From the NCBI GenBank assembly GCA_014872875.1, contig WKFI01000001.1, positions 1-64,000 on the forward strand: a stretch of 64,000 nt of DNA, read 5' to 3'. The stretch is from Paracoccaceae bacterium. Its GTDB lineage: Bacteria; Pseudomonadota; Alphaproteobacteria; Rhodobacterales; Rhodobacteraceae. The notes beneath the pieces were generated by a model, which was given only the letters and a program-made list of their open reading frames with translations, searched no databases and was not told the DNA's origin. How positions within the stretch are numbered: the stretch's first letter is position 1; each line of letters opens with the position of its first letter. Of this stretch, positions 9,158 through 17,529 are shown in pieces. The position numbers and the translations under genes were made by a program.

Positions 9158-9796
9158 ATGGCGCAAAAACCACGGTCGAAAACAAAGTCCCCAAGTGAAG
9201 CTGGCTATCCAAGGTCCGAGATTGGCCATGAAATTCGCGGGTTGCGAAAAGCAATGGGGATGACCTTGGCAGAATGTGCACAGGCTTCCTCCTTGTCGGT
9301 CGGCTTTCTGAGTTTGGTCGAACGGGGGCAAAAGCAGCCTTCTCTGGACGCGTTGCAGCGGATCAGCAAGGCGCTGTCGGTGGAGATCGGCTGGTTGTTT
9401 CCGACCTCACCGGGCAATGATCCGGTCGAAGATGCTTATGTCGTGCGCAAGGGATTTCGTCGGCGGATCGACTATTCGCGCCTTTCGGGGACCGACTATC
9501 TGGGCGAAACGGATTATCTTCTGTCCCCTTCCGTCGATGGTCAGCTGGTCATGACGATGATGACTTTTTCTCCGGGCGGTCATTCCGGCGACAACCCTCT
9601 GTCCCATGAGGGGGAGGAGGCAGGATACGTATTGACCGGCCAACTGACACTTGAGGTGGACGGTCACGTCTTTGTGCTGGAGGCCGGGGACAGTTTCGGA
9701 TTTCCCGGAGAAACCCCACATCGATACCTGAACAACGGGACCGGGGAACTTCAGATCATCCTGACCAATACCCCGGTGATCATGTTGCAGCGATAG
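9158..9796 (+). CDS. XRE-family regulator with C-terminal cupin domain
   Basis: A 212-residue protein with an N-terminal lambda-repressor-type HTH (residues ~22-78, LRKAMGMTLAECAQASSLS) and a C-terminal cupin (residues ~125-205, with HEGEEAGYVLTG and FPGETPHRY). This is the PuuR/SutR-like architecture found beside polyamine, amino acid and betaine catabolic genes. The start was put at ATG 9158, preceded by AAGGAA; the frame is open upstream only from a TTG at 9104. It converges with the Rieske oxygenase gene and likely controls the Rieske/DMGDH divergent pair. The ligand is unknown. Confidence 0.88.
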   Translation: MAQKPRSKTKSPSEAGYPRSEIGHEIRGLRKAMGMTLAECAQASSLSVGFLSLVERGQKQPSLDALQRISKALSVEIGWLFPTSPGNDPVEDAYVVRKGFRRRIDYSRLSGTDYLGETDYLLSPSVDGQLVMTMMTFSPGGHSGDNPLSHEGEEAGYVLTGQLTLEVDGHVFVLEAGDSFGFPGETPHRYLNNGTGELQIILTNTPVIMLQR

Positions 9797-9844
9797 CCTT
9801 CCCTTGGATGAAGAGTACCTCAACGGATCGAAGAAGATCGTTGC

Positions 9845-11053
9845 TCAACCGTGCTCCAGCATCATCTCGACGATCTTTCGCGCATAGGCCAGGGTTGGCC
9901 GCTCCCAATGGGGTGAATAGCGCCCGCCGTCGTAGCCCGAACACCGCCGCCCCTGCTGCATACCCTTCAGGATCGAGATGTCCTCGCGGTTCAGGTCATC
10001 CCACATTTGGATGACCTCTGCGCGTTCCTTGGCGTATTTTTCGCCTGTTGCTGCGTCGTCTCCGATCAGGAAGACGTGCAGCTCTTCGCGGCAATGATCC
10101 GGCGCGTCGGGGTAAGCGACCAGAACAGTGAACTGGTCGGGGAAGATTTCGACCGCGAAATGCGGCATCGTCAGGAACCATTGTCCCTGCATCCGGTCCT
10201 CCTCCGAGATCCCGGGATAATGTGGCAGGCCCTCGCCCCGGCCCTCCTTGATTTCGGGGAAGCGATATCCGTTTACGAAGGTGTTGCCTCGCCATTCGCC
10301 AGACCAGCGCAGATCCATCGGTGCGAAGTCCAGTAGGCGGGGATGCAGGGCGAAGACGTGATAGCCTTCCATGTAGTTTTCATAGGCGAGCTTCCAGTTG
10401 GCCTCGATCTCGAAATCGAGCTTGCCCGCCCAGCGGATCGCCGACAGGTCATAGCCCTTGAGCTGCTCCAGCACCGGCGCCATCCAGACCTCCAGCGGGT
10501 CTGCATCGCCCGAGATGTTGACGAACAGGCAGCCAAAGAATTCCTCGACCCGGACCGGGATCAGGTCGAGCTTTTCCCCGCCGCCGTCCTTGAAAGTGTC
10601 GGTCTGGTTTGGCCCCAGGAAATGGGGACGCGAACGCAGTTTGCCATCCAGCCCATAGGCCCATTTGTGATAGGGGCAGGTGAGCGTCGTCTGCTTGCAA
10701 GGTTCGGTTACCAGCTGCATGCCGCGGTGGCGGCAGACGTTCTGGAAGCCGCGGATCTCTCCGTCGCGGCCATGCACCAGCACAATGGGCATACCGCCCA
10801 CCTCCAGCGGTTTCATGTTTCCCGGTTTGGGCAGTTCTGCGCGCGCGCCTGCAAAAACCCACGACCGGCGAAAGATCAATTCCTGCTCCAATTCGTGCCA
10901 TTCTGGCGACCAATAGGCCGCGTTGGGCAGGCCCCCGGCCTCTTCAATCGGGCGGAACACCTGGTCGAACCCCTCGGGACCGAGAATGCGTTTGATCCGA
11001 TGCTGCGTCGTTTCGGAACCGATGGCGCCGTCCATGGTGCCCTCCCGAATCAT
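9845..11053 (-). CDS. Rieske non-haem iron oxygenase, alpha subunit (GbcA/choline monooxygenase-like)
   Basis: About 402 residues. A Rieske [2Fe-2S] motif (C107-R-H109 with C126-P-Y-H129) is followed by a catalytic domain whose iron ligands lie in the NYMEGYHVFALH segment. This is the ring-hydroxylating oxygenase alpha family that includes glycine betaine monooxygenase GbcA and stachydrine demethylase, in which N-methyl hydroxylation releases formaldehyde. ATG 11053 follows GGGGAG; ATG 11035, preceded by GGGAGG, is an alternative. No reductase gene is adjacent. It is divergent from a DMGDH-GcvT enzyme, so oxygenase demethylation followed by flavin demethylation of the product is a fair inference. 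Confidence 0.85.
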   Translation of the reverse strand: MIREGTMDGAIGSETTQHRIKRILGPEGFDQVFRPIEEAGGLPNAAYWSPEWHELEQELIFRRSWVFAGARAELPKPGNMKPLEVGGMPIVLVHGRDGEIRGFQNVCRHRGMQLVTEPCKQTTLTCPYHKWAYGLDGKLRSRPHFLGPNQTDTFKDGGGEKLDLIPVRVEEFFGCLFVNISGDADPLEVWMAPVLEQLKGYDLSAIRWAGKLDFEIEANWKLAYENYMEGYHVFALHPRLLDFAPMDLRWSGEWRGNTFVNGYRFPEIKEGRGEGLPHYPGISEEDRMQGQWFLTMPHFAVEIFPDQFTVLVAYPDAPDHCREELHVFLIGDDAATGEKYAKERAEVIQMWDDLNREDISILKGMQQGRRCSGYDGGRYSPHWERPTLAYARKIVEMMLEHG

Positions 11054-11146
11054 GATTTCTCCCCGAATATTATTCCAATGGTAAAAAATACTGTGCAAAT
11101 TTTTTCTTTACCGCGATAGTCGCCTCAAGACAGCGGAGAACGGATC

Positions 11147-13558
11147 ATGGAATCAGCGCGCGTAGTGGTGATTGGCGGCGGCAACATGGGGGCAGCCGTC
11201 CTGTACCATCTGGCCAAGGAGGGCTGGAAGGACATCGTTCTGGTGGAGAAGGCGGAGCTGACGTCGGGCGCGACATGGCATGCCGCCGGGCTGGTCAGCC
11301 GGATGACGCCCGGCCATGCGCTGGGGACCTGCCATGATTATGCGGTGGACCTGTATAAGACCATCGAGCAGGAGACCGAACAGGGGGTGAGCTGGCACAA
11401 TTGCGGCTCTTTGCGCGTTGGCGCCACCGAAGATCACCGTGAATGGCTGATGCACACGCGTGACGCGGTGTTGGCGCGCGGGCAGGACTGCCACTGGGTG
11501 ACGCCTGCCGAAATCGCCGAGCTGAACCCGATCTATGACACGTCGCATATCATTGGCGGGATCTACACGCCTGATGACGGCCATGTGGACCCATCCGGCA
11601 CCTGCCAGGCCATGGCCAAGGGCGCGCGGATGCGGGGCGCGCGAGTAATGCGGCGCAACCGTGTGACGGATGTCGTTCAACAACCCAGCGGCGAATGGCT
11701 GGTGCGCACCGAACAGGGCGACATCCTGTGCGAACATGTGGTCAATGCGGGCGGCTATCACGCCCGCCAGATCGGCGCGTTTTCCGGCCTCGACCTGCCC
11801 ATCGTACCGATGCAGCACCATTACGTGGTGACGGATACCGTGCCCGAGTTCGAAACCATGGGCCACGAAATCCCCGTCACTCGAGACGATTATTTCACCG
11901 GCTACCTGCGCCGCGAACAGGGTGGGGCGCTGATCGGCCTCTATGACACCCATGACGCGCTCGCCAAATGGCGCGAGGGTTGCCCGTGGGACAGCGAGAA
12001 CGAGCTGTTTGAACCTGATTACGACCGGATCATCCCTTGGCTGGAGAAGTGTTTTGAACGGTATCCCAGCCTGATGGAGCTGGGCATCAAACGCATCGTC
12101 AACGGCGCGATCACCTATACGCCCGACGGCCACCCGCTGGTCGGACCCGCGCCGGGGCTGAGGAACTATTGGCTGGCCTGCGGCGCCACCGTGGGCATCG
12201 CCTGGGGGCCGGGTCTGGGCCGGGCCTTGGCGCAGTGGATGGTGCATGGCACAGCCGACATCTCGATGCGCGGCTTCGATCCGCGCCGGTTCGGGGATTG
12301 GGTGGATGAGGACCACGCCTATCAGCGCTGCCGCGAAAACTACATGACCCGCCTGTCGCTGCCCTATCCGCAGATCCAGTACGAGACCTGCCGCGATGTG
12401 CGGATCTCCGGCGCGCATGACCGCACCAAGGCGCTCGGTGCAGTCTATGAGGATGCGGGCGGCTGGGAGCGTCCCCGTGTCTATGGCAAGGACTGGGGCG
12501 GTGTCGAACCCAAAGCCTGGCGGCGCGGCCCGTCCTGGGAGGCTGCGGTGAAAGAGGCGCAGGCGGTGCACGCGGGCGTTGGCCTTGGCGACTTCACCGC
12601 CTTTTCCAAGTTCGAGATCACCGGGCCGGAGGCCGAAGCCTACCTGAACCGTCTCTGCGCCAACCGGATGCCGCGTGCCGTTGGGGGAACCTGCCTGACG
12701 CTGCTTCTGAATGAACAGGGTACGATCGAGGGCGAGGCCACCATTGCGCGTCTGGCAGAGGACCGGTTCTGGTTTGTCACCGGTGGCCCCAGCGAACGCC
12801 GGGTCTGGGACTGGATCACCCTGCATCAGCGCGGGAGCGAGGACGTCACCGTGCGCAACCTGTCGGACGATTGGGGCATCCTCACCATCGCCGGTCCAAA
12901 GGCGCGCGACGTGTTGGCCACCCAGACCGACGCCTCGCTGGAAAACGCCGATTTCGGCTGGCTCAAGGCGCGCGAGATCACCGTGGCCGGCGTGCCCCTG
13001 ATTGCGATGCGCATGTCCTTCTCGGGCGAACTCGCATGGGAACTGCACGCTCCGAATGCACAGCTAGGCACTCTATGGGATGCGCTGTGGGAGGCAGGCC
13101 AGCCCCACAATATCACTCCCTTCGGCTCCAAGGCGTTGGAGATGATGCGCATGGAAAAGGCCTATCGAGGCGGGCATGAGCTGGCCAATGACGCCAGTCC
13201 CGTACATACCGACCAGATGCGGTTCGTGAAACTCGACAAACCGTTCGTGGGTCGCGACGCCGTGGCCCGCCGGGTCGAAACCGGCGAAGCCTCCGTCATT
13301 GTCTATCTCGACGTCGACGTCTTCGACAGCGATGTGCTGGGTGGCGAGGCGGTGTATCTGAACGGCGAAAAGGTCGGCTCCATCTCCTCCGGCGGCTACG
13401 GCCCGAACACCGGCCGCAGCCTCGCTTTTGCTTTTCTCAAACCAGACGCCGCAAAACCGGGTACCGCACTCGAAATTTCCCTCTTCGGTGACAGGCACAA
13501 CGCAACCGTTCTCGCCGAACCCGTACTCGACCCGCAGAACGAAAGGTTGAAGGCATGA
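11147..13558 (+). CDS. DMGDH/sarcosine dehydrogenase-type FAD oxidase fused to GcvT folate domain
   Basis: An 803-residue protein. The N-terminal half is a DAO-family FAD domain (VVVIGGGNMGAAVLYHL at residues ~6-22). It retains the TWHAAG motif whose His carries covalent FAD in dimethylglycine dehydrogenase. The C-terminal half is an aminomethyltransferase/GcvT domain (around residues 420-800, with GTIEGEATIARL) that passes the one-carbon unit to tetrahydrofolate. It stops in a 4-base ATGA overlap with the DddP-like gene, so the two are co-translated. It probably demethylates a secondary or tertiary amine, with dimethylglycine or sarcosine analogues as candidates. It has about 40% look-alike segments with two paralogues in this window. 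Confidence 0.88.
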   Translation: MESARVVVIGGGNMGAAVLYHLAKEGWKDIVLVEKAELTSGATWHAAGLVSRMTPGHALGTCHDYAVDLYKTIEQETEQGVSWHNCGSLRVGATEDHREWLMHTRDAVLARGQDCHWVTPAEIAELNPIYDTSHIIGGIYTPDDGHVDPSGTCQAMAKGARMRGARVMRRNRVTDVVQQPSGEWLVRTEQGDILCEHVVNAGGYHARQIGAFSGLDLPIVPMQHHYVVTDTVPEFETMGHEIPVTRDDYFTGYLRREQGGALIGLYDTHDALAKWREGCPWDSENELFEPDYDRIIPWLEKCFERYPSLMELGIKRIVNGAITYTPDGHPLVGPAPGLRNYWLACGATVGIAWGPGLGRALAQWMVHGTADISMRGFDPRRFGDWVDEDHAYQRCRENYMTRLSLPYPQIQYETCRDVRISGAHDRTKALGAVYEDAGGWERPRVYGKDWGGVEPKAWRRGPSWEAAVKEAQAVHAGVGLGDFTAFSKFEITGPEAEAYLNRLCANRMPRAVGGTCLTLLLNEQGTIEGEATIARLAEDRFWFVTGGPSERRVWDWITLHQRGSEDVTVRNLSDDWGILTIAGPKARDVLATQTDASLENADFGWLKAREITVAGVPLIAMRMSFSGELAWELHAPNAQLGTLWDALWEAGQPHNITPFGSKALEMMRMEKAYRGGHELANDASPVHTDQMRFVKLDKPFVGRDAVARRVETGEASVIVYLDVDVFDSDVLGGEAVYLNGEKVGSISSGGYGPNTGRSLAFAFLKPDAAKPGTALEISLFGDRHNATVLAEPVLDPQNERLKA

Positions 13559-14757
13559 TCAGCCAAACAAACTACACCAAAGCGACGCTGCCCCCGCCCG
13601 AGATCGACTGGGACAAGCTGAACGACTACCGCATGGGCCGGATTCGCGAAGCGATGGCGGAACAGGATGTGGAACTGGCCGTCATTACCAACCCGCTGAC
13701 CATGCGATATGCTGTGAACTACCATGAATACATGCAGTTCCAGGCGCGTATTCCGCTGATGATGCTGATGGTCTTTGCCGATGGCCCGGTGGTGTTCAGC
13801 GGTGCCTTTATCAAGGATCTGGACCACGTCACCGAATACATCCCGATGTTCGGGCTCGCTCCCTTCCTCGCTGGCTTTGACCAGACCGAAAACACCCGCA
13901 AATTCTTGGATTTCGTCAAAGGTCGGCTGGCGGGCAAAGCCCGTTGCCGCGTCGCGCTGGACCGGCTGGACGCCTCTGCCGTGCAAGGGTTGATGCAGGC
14001 CGGGTTCGAGGTCGTCGACGCCCCCGGCTTTCTCGAAAAGGCCCGCTCGATCAAATCTGCGGAGGAAATCGAACTCTGCCGCTATGCCATCGACGTGGCG
14101 CAGCTGGGCATTGCCAAAATGCACGAGGCGTTCCAGCCCGGTATCTCGGAAAACGAACTGTGGAGCATCCTGAGCCAGGTCAACATCGCCCATGGCGGGT
14201 TGTGGTCCGAGGCGCGGATGCTGGCTTCGGGCGAACGCACCAACCCCTGGCTGCAGGAGGCCGGAGAGCGGCGCGTGCAGACAGGCGAACTGCTCGGCTT
14301 TGACACCGATATGGTCGGCCCCTTTGGCTACATGTCCGACATCTCGCGCACCTGGTATTGCGGCGAGGGCAGGGCGCCGGATGAGTTCCGCGACCTCTAC
14401 AAACGCGCGCTGGACGAGATTGAACACAACAAGGCCAATGTGCGCCCCGGTGTGTCGTTCAAGGAACTCGTCGACAAAAGCTTCCGCCACCCCGAAGAGT
14501 TCGTCGCACACCGCTACCCCTGCATCATGCATGGCGTCGGCATGTGCGATGAATACCCTTACGTTCCTTATCCGCAGGACTGGGACGACATCGGCTATGA
14601 CGGGATCATCGAGGAAAACATGATGATCTGCGTCGAAGGCTATGTGGGATCCGATCGCGGTGGCAGCGGCGTCAAGATCGAACACCAGTTCCTGGTGACG
14701 GCGGATGGCCTCGAACAGCTTGACGACTACCCCTACGACGAAAACCTGCTGCGCTGA
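13555..14757 (+). CDS. DddP-like M24-fold protein (metallopeptidase/creatinase superfamily)
   Basis: A 400-residue pita-bread-fold protein. The metal ligands are visible in FDTDMVGPFGYMSDISRTW (Asp, Asp, and Asp ten residues on), His in IMHGVGMCDE, Glu in ICVEGY and Glu 15 residues later in VKIEHQ. Spacing between them equals that of the DMSP lyase DddP as I recall it (D295, D297, D307, H371, E406, E421), and Tyr and Asp at the equivalents of Y366 and D377 are also present. Creatinase and Xaa-Pro peptidases share the fold but not the role. It overlaps the DMGDH-type gene by 4 bases, which argues for a joint pathway rather than proteolysis. DMSP cleavage is possible but unproven. Confidence 0.82.
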   Translation: MISQTNYTKATLPPPEIDWDKLNDYRMGRIREAMAEQDVELAVITNPLTMRYAVNYHEYMQFQARIPLMMLMVFADGPVVFSGAFIKDLDHVTEYIPMFGLAPFLAGFDQTENTRKFLDFVKGRLAGKARCRVALDRLDASAVQGLMQAGFEVVDAPGFLEKARSIKSAEEIELCRYAIDVAQLGIAKMHEAFQPGISENELWSILSQVNIAHGGLWSEARMLASGERTNPWLQEAGERRVQTGELLGFDTDMVGPFGYMSDISRTWYCGEGRAPDEFRDLYKRALDEIEHNKANVRPGVSFKELVDKSFRHPEEFVAHRYPCIMHGVGMCDEYPYVPYPQDWDDIGYDGIIEENMMICVEGYVGSDRGGSGVKIEHQFLVTADGLEQLDDYPYDENLLR

Positions 14758-14794
14758 GGCGAGGCCCCGCATCGGACCGAAAAACAGGCTTGAG

Positions 14795-15060
14795 ATGAAC
14801 AACATTCCCCAAATCATGCGTGCCGTCGTGCTGGTCGGCCGTGGTGGTCTGGACAAGCTGGAATACCACGAAGACTGGCCTATTCCGCAGCCCGGACCGG
14901 GAGAGGTGTTGATCAGGGTAGGCGCCTGCGGGCTGAACAACACCGATATCAACACGCGCACAACCTGGTATTCCAAGACGGTCACCGACGGTATCACCTA
15001 GGACGGCGGCAAGGGCGGATTTGACAGCGCAGATATAGAAACCGGCAGCGGGACGATCAA
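14795..15060 (+). pseudogene. Truncated zinc-type alcohol dehydrogenase (MDR family) with premature stop
   Basis: The start ATG at 14795 (or 14816) leads into a typical medium-chain dehydrogenase N-terminus: MRAVVLVGRGGLDKLEY, then PGPGEVLIRVGACGLNNTDI. A TAG interrupts the frame at 14999-15001. The same frame then continues with GGKGGFDSAD, a block normally found in intact homologues, before homology ends at ~15055 where IS3-type transposase sequence begins. The NAD-binding and remaining catalytic domains are missing, so it is not functional. It lies 38 bases after the DddP-like gene and was probably part of that operon. Confidence 0.78.
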
Positions 15061-15061
15061 C

Positions 15062-15253
15062 GTGAAGCGCAAGCTGAACTCGACAGATGTGATGGATGAT
15101 CTGACAGGTCTGTTCATCCTGCGTGAAGCTCAGATCCTGGTCGAAGAATGGAGGAAACACTACAACACAAAGAAGCCCAACAGTGCATTGGGCTACCGCC
15201 CACCGGCCCCGGAATCCATCGTCCCGATGGATCACAAGCCAATCATGCACTAA
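15062..15253 (+). mobile_element. IS3-family transposase OrfB 3' fragment
   Basis: The last ~50 codons match the end of an IS3-group integrase: LREAQILVEEWRKHYNTKKP followed by NSALGYRPPAPESIV and a stop at 15251. The DDE catalytic core is absent. The fragment is in the same frame as the broken alcohol dehydrogenase before it, so the element deleted the rest of that gene and then decayed. A sequence after the stop (15262-15287) may be the element's right end. It is not mobile on its own. Confidence 0.8.
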
Positions 15254-15303
15254 CACTCAACTGGGACCAGTCAGATCAGGCTGCTCATGGTTGGGTCGTG
15301 ACT

Positions 15304-16350
15304 TCAATTCCCTGACTTCTCGTACTCTTTGCGATACTGTGTCGGACTGACCCCGAACTGGGCGCGAAAGGCAATTGCAAGGCTCGAGACAGATGCAAAA
15401 CCTGTTGCCACGGCAATATCGATCAGAGCCATGTCAGTTTCCGTAACTAATGCATAAGCTTTTTCGACCCGGACAAATTTGTAGTATTTCGCCGGTGACA
15501 TTTTGAGCAACGTGTTGAAATGGCGCTCCAATTGTCGTTGCGACATGCCCGCCTGTTCGGCAATGGTTGCTGTTGCCAATGGTTCCGCGATGTTTTCTTC
15601 CATCAACCCGACGGCTTTGGCCATCTTGGGTCCAAAGGCATTTGTCAGGTGGCTCGGGCCTTTGGGTTGCATTGCCTGTGGTTTCCGAATGGTTTTCACA
15701 ACCAGCCGACTGGCGAGTTCGGCAGTCTCCTGATGTGACAGAAGATGGGAGATCAGATGGATGGTGAGTTCCGTCGTAAAGTTTCCCCCCGCCGAGGTGG
15801 TAATGCCATCAGAGGTTTCGGCATAGCGCATCGAAAGGTTCGGGTAACTTCCCCATTCCTCTAACACCTGCGCATCCGGCCACTGTGTCGTGAGCTTCTT
15901 CTCTGAATGTCGCGACCTTCGAATGAAGGCCGTGGCCGCTTCCGACAAAATAACAACTGACCTTGCACGTTGCAGCATGGCCGACAAGCGTTGAGACCAT
16001 GCCGCGTGTTCGACCTTGGTTCCTCCGACGATGATCAGAATCTTAGCCAGGTTGTGATCCGAAATCGCAGGTTCCGCACGCACGATCATACCCCCCCGAC
16101 CGGAGATCAAACCTGGTTTGTCCGAGACGAACCGCCAACGAAACCTTGCCTGATGCAAAACGGCGTTTGCGGCCTCCAACGTTCGAACAATCGAAGCGAC
16201 TTCCAACTCGGTAAACCCGTGTCGGACGAAGATCTCGAAATCAACAATATCTTCTTTCTTCGCGGGTGCTGGGTGAGAGTGGTTGCGGATCTTATTATGT
16301 TCCAAGTGTGAACCCTTTGCTGGTCCGTGGATTATGCGTCTTCGAACCAT
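15304..16350 (-). CDS. GlxA-type AraC-family regulator (DJ-1/PfpI domain + HTH)
   Basis: A 348-residue frame. The N-terminal part (~residues 35-200) is a DJ-1/PfpI-like class I glutamine amidotransferase-fold sensor, with the FEIFVRHGFTELEVASIV strand and ILIIVGGT. The C-terminal ~100 residues are an AraC double HTH ending in the signature region FASVSSLAIAFRAQFGVSPT. These regulators (GlxA, GbdR, CdhR, ArgR types) control betaine, carnitine, choline and arginine catabolism in proteobacteria. The start is uncertain: ATG 16350 lies inside a decayed frame and TTG at 16305 is an alternative. There is no obvious adjacent target. Control of a methyl-amine gene set in the window is inference. Confidence 0.85.
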   Translation of the reverse strand: MVRRRIIHGPAKGSHLEHNKIRNHSHPAPAKKEDIVDFEIFVRHGFTELEVASIVRTLEAANAVLHQARFRWRFVSDKPGLISGRGGMIVRAEPAISDHNLAKILIIVGGTKVEHAAWSQRLSAMLQRARSVVILSEAATAFIRRSRHSEKKLTTQWPDAQVLEEWGSYPNLSMRYAETSDGITTSAGGNFTTELTIHLISHLLSHQETAELASRLVVKTIRKPQAMQPKGPSHLTNAFGPKMAKAVGLMEENIAEPLATATIAEQAGMSQRQLERHFNTLLKMSPAKYYKFVRVEKAYALVTETDMALIDIAVATGFASVSSLAIAFRAQFGVSPTQYRKEYEKSGN

Positions 16351-16631
16351 TTGGTAAACTGGGAAAGCAAAGCACCACGGTGGTTCGCGAGGTGCAGACC
16401 TGTTGTCGCCTGGAAAAACTGTCAGATAGGTGCCCCGTCCAAACGGCCCTCTGCAAAGACCACCTCTCTGTCGGACATAGAGTGCCCCATCAGAATTGCT
16501 CTACTGTCCTGTTTGAGAAACAGAGGACAGAGGATGCCGCGGGTGGCATAACTTCCACCGGCCTTCATAGCGCGGGCCAAATTATCCAGTTGCTCTGTGA
16601 TCGCCCGACAAGGAAAAGGGGCTGTAACCTG
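16332..16631 (-). pseudogene. Protein-like remnant of unknown family between the IclR and AraC genes
   Basis: Directly after the IclR stop, the same minus-strand frame continues with protein-like sequence: TEQLDNLARAMKAGGSYATR, later MSDREVVFAEGRLDGAPI, then an in-frame TGA and LHLANHRGALLSQFTKWFED before a final TAA at 16332. The composition looks coding rather than random, but there is no start codon with a ribosome site and one internal stop. I cannot name the family. It may be the 3' end of a deleted gene whose end now overlaps the AraC start. Confidence 0.4.
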
Positions 16632-17393
16632 TCACTGCAGAACCCGTTTCAAACCGGCCTGTACCCTGAGCATGTCAGACAAGTAGCCGGAAACCACCTC
16701 GGCAGCATTCGATTGGATCGCGGCCAGACCGATATTGAGAGCAGCAACCGTTTCGCCGCGTTGATTTAACAGTGGGACAGAAAGTGCGCGCAGGCCGATT
16801 TCGACCTCCTGATCCACAAGGGCATAGCCTTGCCGCCGAACCCGATCCAATTCCTGCATCAGATCCGAAATATCGGTCAAGCTGTGCGCCGTTCTTGGTG
16901 CCAGGTCCGAGCTTTCGATCAAGCTGCGTGCTTCATCGCGTGGCAGAGCAGCCAATAGCACCCGTCCCATGGAGGTACAGAAGGCGGGTAGTCTTGACCC
17001 AGGCATCAATCCGATGGACATGACCCGACGTTGAGCTGCCCGCGCGACATAGAGGATCTCGGCCCCTTCCAGCACCGACACGGAGCAGGATTGGCCCACC
17101 TGATCCGACAGTTGATCCAGCCAGGGCTGTACGATCTGCGGCAACGGCATCGATGCCAACGCCGCTACGCCCAAGCGAAGGACACGGGGCGTTAGGGCAA
17201 AGAATTTGCCGTCATATTCAGCATAGCCCAGTTCAACCAGCGTCAGAAGACAGCGGCGCGCGGTGGCGCGATCCAACTCTGCGGCCTGCGCAACATCCGT
17301 TATGCTGAGTCGCGGTTGCTCGGCCTGAAACGCTTCGATCACGCGCAGGCCCTTGGCCAGAGATCCGACGAAATCAGTTGATTTGTTCACCAT
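16632..17393 (-). CDS. pcaR: IclR-family regulator of the beta-ketoadipate genes (PcaR/PobR-like)
   Basis: A 253-residue protein from ATG 17393, with an N-terminal winged HTH (residues ~5-65, FVGSLAKGLRVIEAF then LDRATARRCLLTL) and an IclR effector domain with the hallmark GSRLPAFCTSMGRVLLA. The N-terminal block is typical of the PcaR/PobR/CatR branch. It is divergent from pcaI-pcaJ-pcaF, the classic arrangement for a beta-ketoadipate-responsive activator. ATG 17411 is an alternative start; neither has a clear ribosome site. The 17-base palindrome at 17384-17400 straddles the chosen start, so the gene is probably autoregulated. Confidence 0.82.
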   Translation of the reverse strand: MVNKSTDFVGSLAKGLRVIEAFQAEQPRLSITDVAQAAELDRATARRCLLTLVELGYAEYDGKFFALTPRVLRLGVAALASMPLPQIVQPWLDQLSDQVGQSCSVSVLEGAEILYVARAAQRRVMSIGLMPGSRLPAFCTSMGRVLLAALPRDEARSLIESSDLAPRTAHSLTDISDLMQELDRVRRQGYALVDQEVEIGLRALSVPLLNQRGETVAALNIGLAAIQSNAAEVVSGYLSDMLRVQAGLKRVLQ

Positions 17394-17400
17394 GTGAACA
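17384..17400. promoter_or_regulatory. Perfect 17-base palindrome, candidate IclR/PcaR operator
   Basis: TGTTCAC-CAT-GTGAACA is a perfect inverted repeat with 7-base arms and a 3-base centre. It lies in the spacer between the IclR regulator and pcaI and includes the proposed IclR start codon. IclR-family operators are commonly short palindromes of GTTCG/GTTC type in the divergent promoter. A third GAAC half-site lies close by at ~17416 (TTTGAACAAA). Confidence 0.6.
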
Positions 17401-17529
17401 TGGTTATTCATTATTTGAACAAAGATCAATATATGACCATTTTGAATGGCTCTGCCAAACCCCGCTTCCTAGTTTGACGCCAGACTCTTGCCCAACGGTC
17501 CGGTTGGGCGGCTCATCCCAGGAGGAACA

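Noticed and set aside
11153-13048. A 631-codon minus-strand open frame
   Set aside because: Antisense to the DMGDH-GcvT gene, which has FAD and folate motifs; the translation has no domain features.
13555-14757. Calling the gene dddP outright
   Set aside because: The DddP positions match from memory only, the N-terminus is shorter than in characterised DddP as I recall it, and the neighbourhood fits amine demethylation; a tree or assay is needed.
13396-14997. A 533-codon minus-strand open frame over the DddP-like gene
   Set aside because: Shadow of the M24 gene, which carries all metal ligands in the other strand.
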